NCBI GenBank assembly: GCA_964423835.1
Contig: CAYRGJ010000008.1
Span: 48,514-112,513, forward strand
DNA: 64,000 bases
Direction: 5' to 3'
Source: JAFGCL01 sp964423835
Lineage (GTDB): Bacteria > Chloroflexota > Dehalococcoidia > UBA2247 > RBG-13-53-26
The position numbers were made by a program, and so were the translations under genes. How positions within the stretch are numbered: the stretch's first letter is position 1; the number at the start of each line of letters is the position of its first letter. Below are positions 1 through 9,087 of this stretch, one piece after another. The notes beneath the pieces are model-generated. The model did no database searches. It was given only the letters and a program-made list of their open reading frames with translations, and had not been told where the DNA came from.

Positions 1-1
1 G

Positions 2-394
2 GCGGTCGCGGAAAAGGCGCGGCCGCGGCCCCTGGTGGCCAAGTACGCAGTGTGGCTCCTACCGGACTTCTACCGCAAGCAGCCGGACCCGGCGGACCAG
101 ACGATCATGGTGGGTATCGACCGGGAGATGCCGGGCAAGATGGCGGCGGTCCGGGCCCACCAGTCGCAGGTCTCGCGGGGCGCCTTTGACTCTATGGTCC
201 AGATGCAGAACGCCTACCTGGCCTACGCCTTCAGGGCCCCGGCGGTGATCGGTTCACGCTACGTGGAGGTTATCGGCCTCTACCAGCCGCACCTCCACCG
301 GCGGGTGGCCGGAGACTTCCTGCGGGCCGTCGAGCCCTGCCTGGACATCACCACCATGCTGCACGGGCGCAGCTCACAGGACATCAGGGCCTAG
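2..394 (+). CDS. PIG-L family deacetylase, C-terminal part (truncated by window edge)
   Basis: The reading frame is open to the left edge, so only the C-terminal ~130 residues are visible; a GTG at 35 is internal or an alternative start. The signature seen is an aspartate-containing strand followed by the K-x-x-A-x-x-x-H-x-S-Q motif (KMAAVRAHQSQV), typical of the C-terminal half of LmbE/PIG-L zinc-dependent N-acetylglucosaminyl or bacillithiol/mycothiol-type deacetylases. The N-terminal zinc-binding HPDD region lies outside the window, so the substrate cannot be inferred. The family assignment rests on this one motif. Confidence 0.6.
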   Translation, partial: AVAEKARPRPLVAKYAVWLLPDFYRKQPDPADQTIMVGIDREMPGKMAAVRAHQSQVSRGAFDSMVQMQNAYLAYAFRAPAVIGSRYVEVIGLYQPHLHRRVAGDFLRAVEPCLDITTMLHGRSSQDIRA

Positions 395-436
395 GGCAGC
401 CGCGGCAGCGGCCCACACAGCGCACCGCGGATGCAC

Positions 437-442
437 TATAAT
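437..442 (+). promoter_or_regulatory. -10 promoter element upstream of archease
   Basis: TATAAT, 65 bases before the chosen archease GTG. An in-frame ATG at 441 overlaps this hexamer, which argues that the longer reading of archease starting there is not the real one. No convincing -35 was identified. Confidence 0.4.
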
Positions 443-506
443 GCAGTTGAGGCCCCTGGACCGCCCGGGCCAGGAGATCGATCTCGAACGTGGCGTGGAG
501 GTGGCG

Positions 507-923
507 GTGAAGCGGTTTGACATCCTGGAGCACACGGCTGATGCCGGTATCGTGGCCCACGGCTCGGACTTGAGGGAGGCCATGGCCAATGCCGCCTATG
601 GCATGTTCTGCCTCATGGCGGACCTGGAGCAGGTGGCGGAGAAGACCACCCGCCGGGTGGAGGTGGGGGCGGCCGACAGGGAGGCGCTGGTGGTGGCCTG
701 GCTCAATGAGCTGCTGTACCTCTTCGACGTGGAGCACATCATCTTCCGCAGGTTTGACATCCTGGAGCTGACCGATACCCGGCTTTCGGCCGATGCCCAC
801 GGAGAGGAGGCCGACGCCTCGCGCCACAGGCTGAAGGGCGGGATCAAAGCGGCCACCTACCACATGCTCAGGATGTGGGAAGAACCCGGCGGCCTCAGCG
901 TCCAGGTGATTTTTGATGTGTAG
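507..923 (+). CDS. archease (RtcB guanylylation cofactor)
   Basis: A 138-residue protein beginning KRFDILEHTADAG, the classic archease N-terminus with its metal-binding His-Thr-Ala-Asp. It ends in the family's G-G-I-K-A-A-T-Y-H and V-I-F-D-V segments, which contain a conserved basic residue and acidic C-terminus. Archease activates the RNA ligase RtcB for multiple turnovers and broadens its nucleotide use. The GTG at 507 gives the normal family length (~140 residues) and follows GGAGGTG; an upstream ATG at 441 would add an unconserved 22-residue extension and overlaps a -10 box. It sits 12 bases before rtcB, so the two form an operon, as in many archaea. Confidence 0.93.
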   Translation: MKRFDILEHTADAGIVAHGSDLREAMANAAYGMFCLMADLEQVAEKTTRRVEVGAADREALVVAWLNELLYLFDVEHIIFRRFDILELTDTRLSADAHGEEADASRHRLKGGIKAATYHMLRMWEEPGGLSVQVIFDV

Positions 924-935
924 GGGGGAGGCGGA

Positions 936-2393
936 ATGGCACGCTGGGATGGGCCGCTGAACAGGATCGACGATTACCGCTGGGAGATCCCCCGGGAGTA
1001 CCGCCCCGGGATGAGGGTCCCCGGGCTCATCTACGCCAGCGAGGGCATGCTGGAGGCCATCCGGGAAGAGCAGGCGGCGGAGCAGGTGGTGAACGTGGCC
1101 TTTCTGCCCGGGATAGTGGGCCACTCTCTGGCCATGCCGGACATCCACTGGGGATACGGCTTTCCCATCGGAGGGGTGGCGGCCACCCGCACCGACAGCG
1201 GGGTGGTCTCGCCTGGCGGCGTGGGCTATGACATCAACTGCGGGGTGCGGCTGCTGCGCACCAATTTGCGGGAGGACGAGGTCCGGCCCAGGATCAAGGA
1301 CCTTCTCAGCGCGCTCTTTCACAGCGTCCCCTCGGGCGTGGGCTCGTCCGGCAAGATCAGGGTGGGCCCGAAGGAGATGGATGCCATACTGACCGAAGGC
1401 GCCCGCTGGGCGGTGAATAAGGGCTTCGGCACTGCCGGCGACCTGGAGGTCACGGAGGAGCGGGGCTGCCTGGAGGGCGCCGATCCGGGCAAGGTCAGCG
1501 CCAGGGCCCGCGAGCGCGGCCTGCCCCAATCAGGCACGCTGGGGTCCGGCAACCACTTCCTGGAAGTGCAGGTGGTGGGCGAGATATTCGAGGAGGCCAC
1601 GGCCCGGGCCATGGGCATCGACGGCGTGGGGCAGGTGCTGCTGCTCATCCACACGGGCAGCCGCGGGCTGGGTCACCAGGTCTGCGACGACTACATCCGG
1701 GCCCTGCGCGGGGTGATGCAGCGGTATGGCATCGAGGTGCCCGACCGCGAGCTGGCCTGCGCGCCGGTCAAGTCCCCCGAGGGCCGGGACTATCTGGCGG
1801 CCATGGCCTGCGCCGCCAACTACGCCTGGGCCAACCGCCAGTGCATAACACACTGGTCCCGGGAGTGCTTCGTCCAGGTGCTGGGCCGCAGCCTCCCGGA
1901 CATCGGGATGGAGATGGTGTATGACGTGGCGCACAACATCGCCAAGCTGGAGAGCTACCAGGTGGATGGCCGGAACCTCTCGCTCTGCGTGCACCGCAAG
2001 GGCGCCACGCGGGCCTTCCCGGCCGGCCACCCCAGCCTTCCCGCCCGGTACCTGAAGGTGGGCCAGCCGGTGCTGATACCGGGGGACATGGGGCGCTACT
2101 CGTTTGTGGCGGTGGGCACCGATCGGGCACTACAGGAGTCCTTCGGATCGGTCTGCCACGGCGCGGGCAGAAGGAAGAGCCGGCATGCCGCCAGGCGGGG
2201 AGTGCGGGATGAGGACGTGGCCCGGGACCTGGCCGCCCGCGGCATAATGGCCATGTCGGCCAGCCGGGGCGGGCTGGCGGAGGAATCCTCTGATGCCTAC
2301 AAGGATGTGGCGGAGGTGGTAGACGTCTGCCACAGGGCCGGGCTGTGCCGCAAGGTGCTCAAGGCCTATCCCATCGCGGTGGCCAAGGGATAG
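936..2393 (+). CDS. rtcB: RNA-splicing ligase RtcB (3'-phosphate/5'-OH ligase)
   Basis: 485 residues, full family length. RtcB joins RNA 2',3'-cyclic phosphate or 3'-phosphate ends to 5'-OH ends using GTP and Mn2+. Seen: G-Y-D-I-N-C-G-V-R-L (metal ligands Asp99 and Cys102), G-S-G-N-H-F-L-E-V-Q (metal/GMP site), H-T-G-S-R-G-L-G, and the late V-H-R-K-G-A-T-R-A motif holding the histidine that is guanylylated. ATG follows a purine-rich GGGGGGAGGCGG. Directly downstream of archease; the counterpart cyclase rtcA lies 33 kb away on the same strand. Confidence 0.97.
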   Translation: MARWDGPLNRIDDYRWEIPREYRPGMRVPGLIYASEGMLEAIREEQAAEQVVNVAFLPGIVGHSLAMPDIHWGYGFPIGGVAATRTDSGVVSPGGVGYDINCGVRLLRTNLREDEVRPRIKDLLSALFHSVPSGVGSSGKIRVGPKEMDAILTEGARWAVNKGFGTAGDLEVTEERGCLEGADPGKVSARARERGLPQSGTLGSGNHFLEVQVVGEIFEEATARAMGIDGVGQVLLLIHTGSRGLGHQVCDDYIRALRGVMQRYGIEVPDRELACAPVKSPEGRDYLAAMACAANYAWANRQCITHWSRECFVQVLGRSLPDIGMEMVYDVAHNIAKLESYQVDGRNLSLCVHRKGATRAFPAGHPSLPARYLKVGQPVLIPGDMGRYSFVAVGTDRALQESFGSVCHGAGRRKSRHAARRGVRDEDVARDLAARGIMAMSASRGGLAEESSDAYKDVAEVVDVCHRAGLCRKVLKAYPIAVAKG

Positions 2394-2596
2394 CAGCCGG
2401 GCGCCCGCGGCCGCGGTGCAGGACGGGTCTCGAAGCCATAGCCGACGCCGGCCACGCCAGGAGATCGGACTGGACTCGAGGTTCCCCCCCCAGTGGTCAG
2501 CTAGTCCGGTGCTGCGGGTCCTTTCCTGCCTTCCTGTCGAGGGCCCTGACCGGCCGCTCGAGCCAGGCGGAAGGGCGCAGGTTCGCTGTGTCGGTC

Positions 2597-2905
2597 TTAC
2601 ATCGTCCGGTTGGCCGGGCGCACCTTGTTGTAGCAGTCGCTGCAGTACACGGGCCGGTCCGACCTGGGCTCGAAGGGCACCTGGGCCTCCTGGCCGCACT
2701 GGGCGCAAACCGCCGAGAACATCTGGCGCTTGGGCCTGGCCGGGTCAGATCCAAAGCGCTCTGTCTTCCGGGCCTGCCGGCAGGAGGGGCAGCGCTTCGG
2801 GTCGTTGGTGTACCCCTTCGAGGCGTAGAACTCCTGCTCCGAGGCCGTGAAGGCAAAGGTGCAACCGCAATCGGCGCATTGGATCTGCTTGTCTGTGTAG
2901 GCCAT
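2597..2905 (-). CDS. small zinc-ribbon protein (two double-CxxC modules)
   Basis: 102 residues with four CxxC knuckles: CADC at ~10, CPSC at ~40, CAQC at ~67 and CSDC at ~88. The N-terminal half (D-K-x-I-x-C-x-D-C-x-x-x-F-x-F-T-x-x-E-Q) matches the 'probable zinc-ribbon' family; the second half carries a P-V-Y-C-x-x-C-Y zinc knuckle. Function is unknown; such proteins are assumed to bind nucleic acid or proteins. A clear paralogue with the same layout lies at 17947-18267. ATG is preceded by GGAGAGGAGAC. It is convergent with rtcB and divergent from queC. Confidence 0.85.
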   Translation of the reverse strand: MAYTDKQIQCADCGCTFAFTASEQEFYASKGYTNDPKRCPSCRQARKTERFGSDPARPKRQMFSAVCAQCGQEAQVPFEPRSDRPVYCSDCYNKVRPANRTM

Positions 2906-3165
2906 CTAGTTCAGTCTCCTCTCCTCTGACATGTCCGCTTGTGTCGTGTGCCGACACCCTCGTCCGGCTGGCACTATACTGCAAAAAAGGAACGTTTGCA
3001 AGTCGCTGCCCGGGCCGCTGCCCGCTGAGCCGTTCACGCTCAGTCGGGCCCAGACGATTATCTATACGTCTATTGACCACGACGGTGACGTCAGGGGGTC
3101 CGGTGCATCCTTCGGTGCCGCCGCAGCCACGGGCAGGTTGCCTGGCGGGGCCCGGGGCACGGATA

Positions 3166-3927
3166 ATGAAGGAGATGAGAAGGCTGGCCGTGGTCCTGCT
3201 TTCCGGCGGTCTCGACTCCACGACGGTGGCGGCCGGGGCCAGGGCCGGTGGTTTTGAGTGCCTGGCCCTGACCTTCGACTATGGACAGAGGCACCGCCGG
3301 GAGCTGGAGTCCGCTGGCAAGGTGGCGGAGATCCTGGGGATGCCCCACCAGGTGGCCAGCCTGCCGGCGATGGGCCGGCTTTCGTGGTACTCAGCGCTGA
3401 CCTCAGGCGCCCTGGACGTGCCCCGGGGCCGGGCAGCGGAGAGCATCGGCGCGGACGTGCCGTCCACCTATGTGCCGCTCCGCAACACCGTCTTCCTGAC
3501 CCTGGCCGCGGCCCTGCTGGAGAGCCAGGCCCTGGCCCTGATCGAAGGGCACGAGGCCCGGGCCCCCGAGGTGTCCGCCTCGGTCTTCATCGCGGCCAAT
3601 GCCGTGGACTACAGCGGCTACCCGGACTGCCGGCCGGAGTTCTTCGCCGCTATGCAGCGGGCGCTGTTCGAGGGCAGCAAGCTGGGCCGGCAGTACGGTG
3701 TGGCCATTGCCATCGAGACCCCGGTGCTTCATCTGAGCAAGGCCCGGATAGTCCGGCTGGGCCTGGACCTCGGTGCGCCGCTGGAGCACACCTGGAGCTG
3801 CTACGAAGGGGGGCCGGTCCCCTGCGGGGCCTGCGACAGCTGCCTGCTGCGGGCCCGGGGGTTCGCGGAGGCGGGCGCAGAGGACCCGCTTCTCCTGCGC
3901 CTGCGGCGGGAGGGGCAGAGTGCTTAA
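3166..3927 (+). CDS. queC: 7-cyano-7-deazaguanine synthase QueC
   Basis: 253 residues. QueC makes preQ0 from 7-carboxy-7-deazaguanine, ammonia and ATP. Seen: the PP-loop S-G-G-L-D-S at residues 13-18, F-D-Y-G-Q-R-H-R-x-E-L, Y-V-P-L-R-N-T, and the C-terminal zinc site C-Y-x(6)-C-G-x-C-D-S-C. The frame is open further upstream to 2941, but homology begins at the PP-loop strand, so the ATG at 3166 is chosen (an ATG at 3175 is also possible). Overlaps queE by 8 bases. The 240 bases upstream do not contain a preQ1 aptamer that I could recognise. Confidence 0.95.
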   Translation: MKEMRRLAVVLLSGGLDSTTVAAGARAGGFECLALTFDYGQRHRRELESAGKVAEILGMPHQVASLPAMGRLSWYSALTSGALDVPRGRAAESIGADVPSTYVPLRNTVFLTLAAALLESQALALIEGHEARAPEVSASVFIAANAVDYSGYPDCRPEFFAAMQRALFEGSKLGRQYGVAIAIETPVLHLSKARIVRLGLDLGAPLEHTWSCYEGGPVPCGACDSCLLRARGFAEAGAEDPLLLRLRREGQSA

Positions 3928-4633
3928 GGTCAGCCGGCAGCCCGGCGACGAGGGCGGCCCGGAGATATTCCACTCCATCCAGGGGGAGGGTGTGCATGCC
4001 GGCCGGCCGGCGGTGTTCCTGCGGCTGGCCCTCTGCAACCTGGCCTGCCTCTGGTGCGACACCGCGTATACCTGGGACTGGGAGCGCCATGACCGCAGGC
4101 GGGAGACCATGGAGCTGTCCCCGGCCGCCGCGGAGCGGGCCATCGTCCGCTTCGGCTGCCGCAGCCTGGTGGTTACCGGGGGCGAGCCGCTGCTGCAGCA
4201 GAAGGAGCTGGTCCCCCTGCTGGACCGGCTCAAGAGCGCCGGCTTCTGGATCGAGGTCGAAACCAACGGCACGGTATTGCCGCAGGAGCGGCTGACGGCC
4301 CTGATCGACCACTGGAGCGTGTCCCCGAAGCTGGCCAGCTCCGGGAACCCCCTTTCCGCCAGGGAGAAGCCGGAGGTCTGCCGGTTCTTCTCCGGCCTGC
4401 CGGAGGCGCACTTCAAGCTGGTGGTGGATGGGCCGGACGACCTGGCGGAAGCCATCGGGCTGTCGGGCAGATACGGGATCCCCCGCGGCCGGGTGGTCCT
4501 CATGCCCCAGGCCGCGGAGAGCGCCGCGCTCCTGGAGAAGGGCCGCTGGCTGGCGGACATCTGCCTGCGGGAGGGCTTCCTCTTCTCCACCAGGCTGCAG
4601 GTCCTGCTGTGGGGCCATCGGCGGGGGGTGTAG
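3920..4633 (+). CDS. queE: 7-carboxy-7-deazaguanine synthase QueE (radical SAM)
   Basis: 237 residues from a GTG preceded by GGGAGGGG inside the queC end. QueE rearranges 6-carboxytetrahydropterin to 7-carboxy-7-deazaguanine. Seen: the N-terminal E-I-F-H-S-I-Q-G-E-G, the [4Fe-4S] motif C-N-L-A-C-L-W-C (C-x3-C-x2-C), the W-C-D-T-A-Y-T-W substrate segment, V-T-G-G-E-P, and E-x-N-G-T. The 8-base overlap with queC implies translational coupling. queD and folE-type genes are not in the window. Confidence 0.95.
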   Translation: MLKVSRQPGDEGGPEIFHSIQGEGVHAGRPAVFLRLALCNLACLWCDTAYTWDWERHDRRRETMELSPAAAERAIVRFGCRSLVVTGGEPLLQQKELVPLLDRLKSAGFWIEVETNGTVLPQERLTALIDHWSVSPKLASSGNPLSAREKPEVCRFFSGLPEAHFKLVVDGPDDLAEAIGLSGRYGIPRGRVVLMPQAAESAALLEKGRWLADICLREGFLFSTRLQVLLWGHRRGV

Positions 4634-4733
4634 GGGGCGGGGGGCATTCCCCGGCGGCCGTCGGCATGCCATGTCCTACCCCGATATGCAATAATGAATA
4701 AATGGTCATTCCTTCTGAAGGTGCAAGTACAGC

Positions 4734-6467
4734 ATGCGCATACAGATCACCGACACCACACTTCGCGACGCCCACCAGTCCCTCATCGCCACGCGGATGC
4801 GCACCCGGGACATGCTGCCCATCGCCGAGAAGCTCGACGGGGTGGGCTTCTTCTCGCTGGAGGTCTGGGGCGGCGCCACCTTCGACTCCTGCATCCGCTA
4901 CCTGAACGAGGACCCCTGGGACCGGCTGAGACAGCTGCGCTCCAGGGTGAAGCACACCCGCCTTCAGATGCTGCTCCGGGGCCAGAACCTGGTGGGCTAC
5001 CGGCACTACTCGGACGACGTGGTGCGGGAGTTCATCCGGCTGGCCGTCAAGAACGGCGTGGACGTGTTCCGCGTCTTCGACGCCCTGAACGACATCCGCA
5101 ACATGGAGCTGGCCATCCGGGTGGCCAAGTCCCATGGCGCCCACGTCCAGGGGACGATCTGCTACACCACCAGCCCGGTGCACAGCGTGGAGGGCTTTGC
5201 CGACATGGCGCTGAGGCTGCAGAAGCTGGGCTCGGACTCCATCTGCATCAAGGACATGGCGGGGCTGATCGCCCCGGCCGCGGCCAGCGACCTGGTGAAG
5301 GCCATCAAGAAGCGGGTCGCTGTGCCGGTCGACCTCCACTCTCACTGCTCCAGCGGCATGGCCCCCCTGAGCTACCACGCCGCCGCGCTGGCCGGCGTCG
5401 ACATCCTGGACACGGCCTTCTCGGCCTTCGGCTGGGGGAGCTCGCAGCCCACCACCGAGAGCGTGGTGGCGGCGCTCCAGGGCACCCCCTGCGACACGGG
5501 CCTGGATCTGAACAAGCTCTATGAGATCGGCGAGTACTTCGCCGCCCTTTTCGCCAAGTACAAGGCGCTGTTCACCGCCGAGGCCACGCGCCCCAACCTG
5601 GCCGTACTCCTGCACCAGATCCCGGGCGGGATGATCTCCAGCCTGGTCAGCCAGCTGAAGGAGCAGAACGCCCTGGAGAAGATGGATGAGGTCCTCCGGG
5701 AGGTGCCCCGGGTCAGGGCTGACCTGGGCTACCCGCCGCTGGTGACGCCGACCAGCCAGATCGTGGGCATACAGGCGGTGCTGAACGTGCTGGCTGGCCA
5801 GCGGTACACCAAGGTGACCCAGGAGGTGAAGAACTACCTGCTGGGGTACTATGGCCGGCCCCCGGGCAAGGTGGACGAGAAGGTGCGGAAGGAGGTCATC
5901 GGCGCCGCGAAGCCCATTGACGTCCGCCCGGCCGATCTTCTGCCGCCGGAGCTGGAGAAGGCCCGCCAGGAAGCGGACAAGCTGGGCATCCTGCGCCATG
6001 AAGAGGACCTGGTGACCTATGCCCTCTATCCCCAGGTGGCGGTCAAGTTCCTTCGCGGCGAAGCGAAGGAGGAGGCCCTGCTGAGCGGGACGGAGACCCC
6101 TCCGGGAGGCCGGGTCCCCAGCGTCCTGGATGTGCCGTCGGAGTTCCACGTCGAAGTGGACGGGGAGGTCTTTGCCGTCAAGATAGTGCCCAGGGCCAAT
6201 GGGCGCCCCGCAGCGGCCGCCGCCGAAGCGCCTCAGAAGGCTGCCCCGGGCTCCATCATCTGCCCCATGCCGGGCATGATCGTATCGGTGAAGGTCAAGT
6301 CGGGGGACAGCGTCAAGAAGGATGACGTGGTGGTGGTGCTCGAAGCCATGAAGATGCAGAGTGAAATCCGCTCCCCGCACGCGGGGACGGTGAGGCAGGT
6401 CCTGGTGGCCGAGGGTGACCTGGTGAAGGCCGGCGCCGCCCTGGTGGTGGTAGAGCCCAGTGGCTGA
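4734..6467 (+). CDS. pycB: pyruvate carboxylase subunit B / oxaloacetate decarboxylase alpha subunit, with biotinyl domain
   Basis: 577 residues. The N-terminal carboxyltransferase TIM barrel has D-T-T-L-R-D-A-H-Q-S at residues 7-16, the catalytic lysine region C-I-K-D-M-A-G, and the metal-binding D-L-H-S-H-C-S-S-G-M. A conserved carboxylase domain follows, then an Ala-rich linker and a C-terminal biotinyl domain with V-L-E-A-M-K-M (biotinylated lysine). With the biotin carboxylase gene overlapping immediately downstream, the pair most likely forms a two-subunit pyruvate carboxylase. No membrane decarboxylase subunits (OadB/OadG) are nearby, which argues against a sodium pump. ATG follows GAAGGTG. 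Confidence 0.9.
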   Translation: MRIQITDTTLRDAHQSLIATRMRTRDMLPIAEKLDGVGFFSLEVWGGATFDSCIRYLNEDPWDRLRQLRSRVKHTRLQMLLRGQNLVGYRHYSDDVVREFIRLAVKNGVDVFRVFDALNDIRNMELAIRVAKSHGAHVQGTICYTTSPVHSVEGFADMALRLQKLGSDSICIKDMAGLIAPAAASDLVKAIKKRVAVPVDLHSHCSSGMAPLSYHAAALAGVDILDTAFSAFGWGSSQPTTESVVAALQGTPCDTGLDLNKLYEIGEYFAALFAKYKALFTAEATRPNLAVLLHQIPGGMISSLVSQLKEQNALEKMDEVLREVPRVRADLGYPPLVTPTSQIVGIQAVLNVLAGQRYTKVTQEVKNYLLGYYGRPPGKVDEKVRKEVIGAAKPIDVRPADLLPPELEKARQEADKLGILRHEEDLVTYALYPQVAVKFLRGEAKEEALLSGTETPPGGRVPSVLDVPSEFHVEVDGEVFAVKIVPRANGRPAAAAAEAPQKAAPGSIICPMPGMIVSVKVKSGDSVKKDDVVVVLEAMKMQSEIRSPHAGTVRQVLVAEGDLVKAGAALVVVEPSG

Positions 6468-7944
6468 CAAGGTCCTGGTGGCCAATCGCGGAGAGATCGC
6501 CATCCGCGTGATGAGGGCCTGCCGGGAGCTCGGCCTCAAGTCGGTGGCGGTATACTCCGCGCCGGACCAGGAAGCGCTCTTCGCCAAGTACGCCGACGAG
6601 GCCTACCTGCTGGGCGGGCCCACCCTGACGCAGAGCTATCTTAACGTCCCCCGCATCATGGAGGTGGCCCGGGAGTGCGGCGCCATGGCCATACACCCCG
6701 GCTACGGGTTCCTCTCCGAGAACGCCCGGTTTGCCGCCGCCTGCGAAAAGGCGGGTATCGCCTTCATCGGCCCTACCAGCCGCGTGATCCAGACCATGGG
6801 GGACAAGGTGGCGGCCCGGGCCGAGATGCGCCAGGCCGGGGTTTTTGTGGTACCGGGCGCCGAGAAGGAGGTCCGTACCCTCGAGGAGGCGCAGCAGGTG
6901 GCCCGGGAGATAGGCTATCCCCTGCTCATCAAGCCCTCCGGCGGCGGCGGCGGCATAGGCATGATCGTGGTGCAGAACGAGGGCGAGCTGCAGAAGTCGC
7001 TGGCATCATCGCAGGCCATCGCCTCCAACACCTTCGGCATCGGAGACGTCTACATCGAGAGATACCTGCCGCGGGCCCGCCACATCGAGGTCCAGATACT
7101 GGGCGATTCGCACGGGAACGTGATCCACCTGGGTGAGAGGGAGTGCTCCATTCAGCGCCGGCACCAGAAGCTGATCGAGGAGGCACCTTCACCGGCATTG
7201 ACCCCGGAGCTGAGGCGGGAGCTGACCGAGGCCGGGGTCCGGGCCGCCAAATGGGTCAACTACTGCGGCGCAGGGACCATCGAGTTCATCTTCGCCGAGG
7301 GCACGTTCTACTTCCTGGAGGCCAACACCAGGATCCAGGTGGAGCACCCGGTGACCGAGATGGTGACGGGCATCGATATCGTCAAGGAGCAGATACTGGT
7401 GGGCCTGGGCCAGCCGCTGAGCATCAAGCAGAAGAACGTGAGGGCCAACGGATGGGCCATCGAGTGCCGGATCAATGCCGAGGACCCCTTCAACAACTTC
7501 GTGCCGTCGCCGGCCAAGCTGCGCGGCTACCGGTCCCCGGGCGGGATTGGGGTCCGCGTGGACAGCGGGGTGCACACCGGGTATGCCATCCCGCCCCACT
7601 ATGACTCCATGATCTCCAAGCTCATCGTCTGGGGCCGGGACCGGAACGAGGCCATCCTCCGCATGCGGCGGGCCCTCTACGAGTACATCGTGGTCGGGCC
7701 GCAGACCAACATCCCCTTTCACAAGGCGGTCATGGAGAACCCGCGATTTGTGGCCGGCGAGCTGGAGACCCGCTTCATCGAGCTGGAGACGGACCTCCTG
7801 GACGACATGAAGAAGATCGCCGAGCGGGAAAAGCCGCTGGTGGACAAACTCTCCCGGGTCTTCGACGAAAGGCACAAGGCAGCGGTGGGCGCGGTGCTGG
7901 CGGTGGTCACCCAGATGCTCCAGGAACAGGCCGACCGGCAGTAG
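6460..7944 (+). CDS. pycA: biotin carboxylase (pyruvate carboxylase subunit A / AccC-like)
   Basis: 494 residues from a GTG that overlaps the preceding stop by 8 bases. ATP-dependent carboxylation of biotin on the partner's biotinyl domain. Seen: K-V-L-V-A-N-R-G-E-I-A at the N-terminus, H-P-G-Y-G-F-L-S-E-N, the glycine-rich ATP-grasp loop K-P-S-G-G-G-G-G-I-G-M, R-E-C-S-I-Q-R-R-H-Q-K, E-A-N-T-R-I-Q-V-E-H-P-V-T-E and a C-terminal biotin carboxylase domain. The tail of ~45 residues past the usual end is lysine-rich and poorly characterised. The overlap with pycB supports the pyruvate carboxylase role; use by an acetyl- or propionyl-CoA carboxylase cannot be excluded. Confidence 0.92.
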   Translation: MADKVLVANRGEIAIRVMRACRELGLKSVAVYSAPDQEALFAKYADEAYLLGGPTLTQSYLNVPRIMEVARECGAMAIHPGYGFLSENARFAAACEKAGIAFIGPTSRVIQTMGDKVAARAEMRQAGVFVVPGAEKEVRTLEEAQQVAREIGYPLLIKPSGGGGGIGMIVVQNEGELQKSLASSQAIASNTFGIGDVYIERYLPRARHIEVQILGDSHGNVIHLGERECSIQRRHQKLIEEAPSPALTPELRRELTEAGVRAAKWVNYCGAGTIEFIFAEGTFYFLEANTRIQVEHPVTEMVTGIDIVKEQILVGLGQPLSIKQKNVRANGWAIECRINAEDPFNNFVPSPAKLRGYRSPGGIGVRVDSGVHTGYAIPPHYDSMISKLIVWGRDRNEAILRMRRALYEYIVVGPQTNIPFHKAVMENPRFVAGELETRFIELETDLLDDMKKIAEREKPLVDKLSRVFDERHKAAVGAVLAVVTQMLQEQADRQ

Positions 7945-8060
7945 CCCCCTGCGGCCGCCACCCCCCCTGCCGCCGGCTCCTCAATTTGACGCCATGCGCT
8001 GGCGGCCAGTATCCTTTCTTTGATTTCCGGGCGCGCTCAAACATGAAGGAGGTACGCACA

Positions 8061-8858
8061 GTGGAGTATCAGAACATCATCGTAGAGAAGCAGAACCATG
8101 TGGTCACCCTGACGTTTAACCGGCCGGAGAAGATGAACACCATCTCTCTGGACATGCGGGAGGAGATCGTGGCCGCCCTGAACGAGATCAACGAGGACGA
8201 TGACGCCCGGGTCATGATCCTCACCGGGGCGGGCGACCGGGCCTTCTGCGCCGGGGTGGACGTCAGCGTGATGTCGGCGCGCATCGCCGGCCAGGTGGAC
8301 GAAAACACCCGGAAAAAGATCACCCAGCGGGCCGGCTTCCACATACCGCGGATCAGGGAGATGAGGGTCCCCACCATCGCCGCCGTGAACGGTGCGGCCG
8401 CCGGCATGGGGCTGTCCTTCCTCACCGCCTGCGACATCCGGATCGGCGCGGACAAGTCCCGGTACAGCTGCGCCTGGATCAACCGCGGGCTGGTGCCCGA
8501 CGGCGGGGCTACCCACCTCCTGCCCCAGATCGTGGGGATCGAGAAGGCCCTGGAGCTCTTCTACACCGGGGAGGTCATTGACGCCCAGGAGGCCCTGCGC
8601 ATCGGGCTGGTCAGCCGGCTGGTGCCGCAGGCCGAGCTGATGAAGGTGGTCCGGGAACTGGCGGACCGCATCGCCGCTGGCCCGCCTATCGCCCAGGAGA
8701 TGGCCAAGTACGGCGTCTACAAGGGGCTCCTGTGGGACTTCCGGACGGCCCTGGACTTCGAGAACTACGCCATCAAGGTCTGCGCGGCCACCGAGGACTT
8801 CAAGGAGGGCGTGAAGGCCTTCACTGAAAAGCGCAAGGCCCAGTTCAAGGGGCGGTAG
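8061..8858 (+). CDS. enoyl-CoA hydratase/isomerase (crotonase) family protein
   Basis: 265 residues. GTG at 8061 is chosen because a perfect AAGGAGGT lies 7 bases upstream; an in-frame ATG at 8043 would put that site inside the gene. Crotonase signatures: F-N-R-P-E-K-M-N-T near the start, the oxyanion-hole segment A-F-C-A-G-V-D, and A-A-V-N-G-A-A-A-G-M-G-L followed by D-I-R-I. In place of the usual Glu-Glu pair, the A-W-I-N-R-G-L-V-P-D-G-G-A-T loop keeps one acidic residue, so hydratase versus isomerase activity is open. It stands alone between pycA and a terminator; substrate unknown. Confidence 0.9.
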   Translation: MEYQNIIVEKQNHVVTLTFNRPEKMNTISLDMREEIVAALNEINEDDDARVMILTGAGDRAFCAGVDVSVMSARIAGQVDENTRKKITQRAGFHIPRIREMRVPTIAAVNGAAAGMGLSFLTACDIRIGADKSRYSCAWINRGLVPDGGATHLLPQIVGIEKALELFYTGEVIDAQEALRIGLVSRLVPQAELMKVVRELADRIAAGPPIAQEMAKYGVYKGLLWDFRTALDFENYAIKVCAATEDFKEGVKAFTEKRKAQFKGR

Positions 8859-8923
8859 CGGCAGCCCGACCTCCCCGGCCCGCCCGGCGGCTGGCCGGGC
8901 GTCGCGTCCGGTGAACAACTGCG

Positions 8924-8958
8924 GAGCGGCAGGCCTCAGGGTCTGCCGCTCTTCGTTT
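8924..8958 (+). terminator. rho-independent terminator after the enoyl-CoA hydratase gene
   Basis: Nine-base-pair stem GAGCGGCAG (8924-8932) with CTGCCGCTC (8943-8951), 10-base loop, followed by TTCGTTT. Confidence 0.75.
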
Positions 8959-9087
8959 CAATGCGCCGATGACTATCTGATTCCCCCTCTTTCGTTCGCG
9001 GGAGATTGTTTAGCTAGAAAAACAAATGGATTCCGGCATGGTGGCGCAGAAGGAAACGGTTCAGGAACGAGAGCGAGAGCCCCTTGA

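Noticed and set aside
384..1529. Long minus-strand frame opposite archease/rtcB
   Set aside because: It covers two clear plus-strand genes, has no recognisable motifs and is a mirror artefact of high GC.
2941..3165. Longer queC start
   Set aside because: The extra ~75 residues have no homology and fall upstream of the PP-loop strand.
2906..3165. preQ1 riboswitch before queC
   Set aside because: I looked for the preQ1 aptamer pattern and did not find one.
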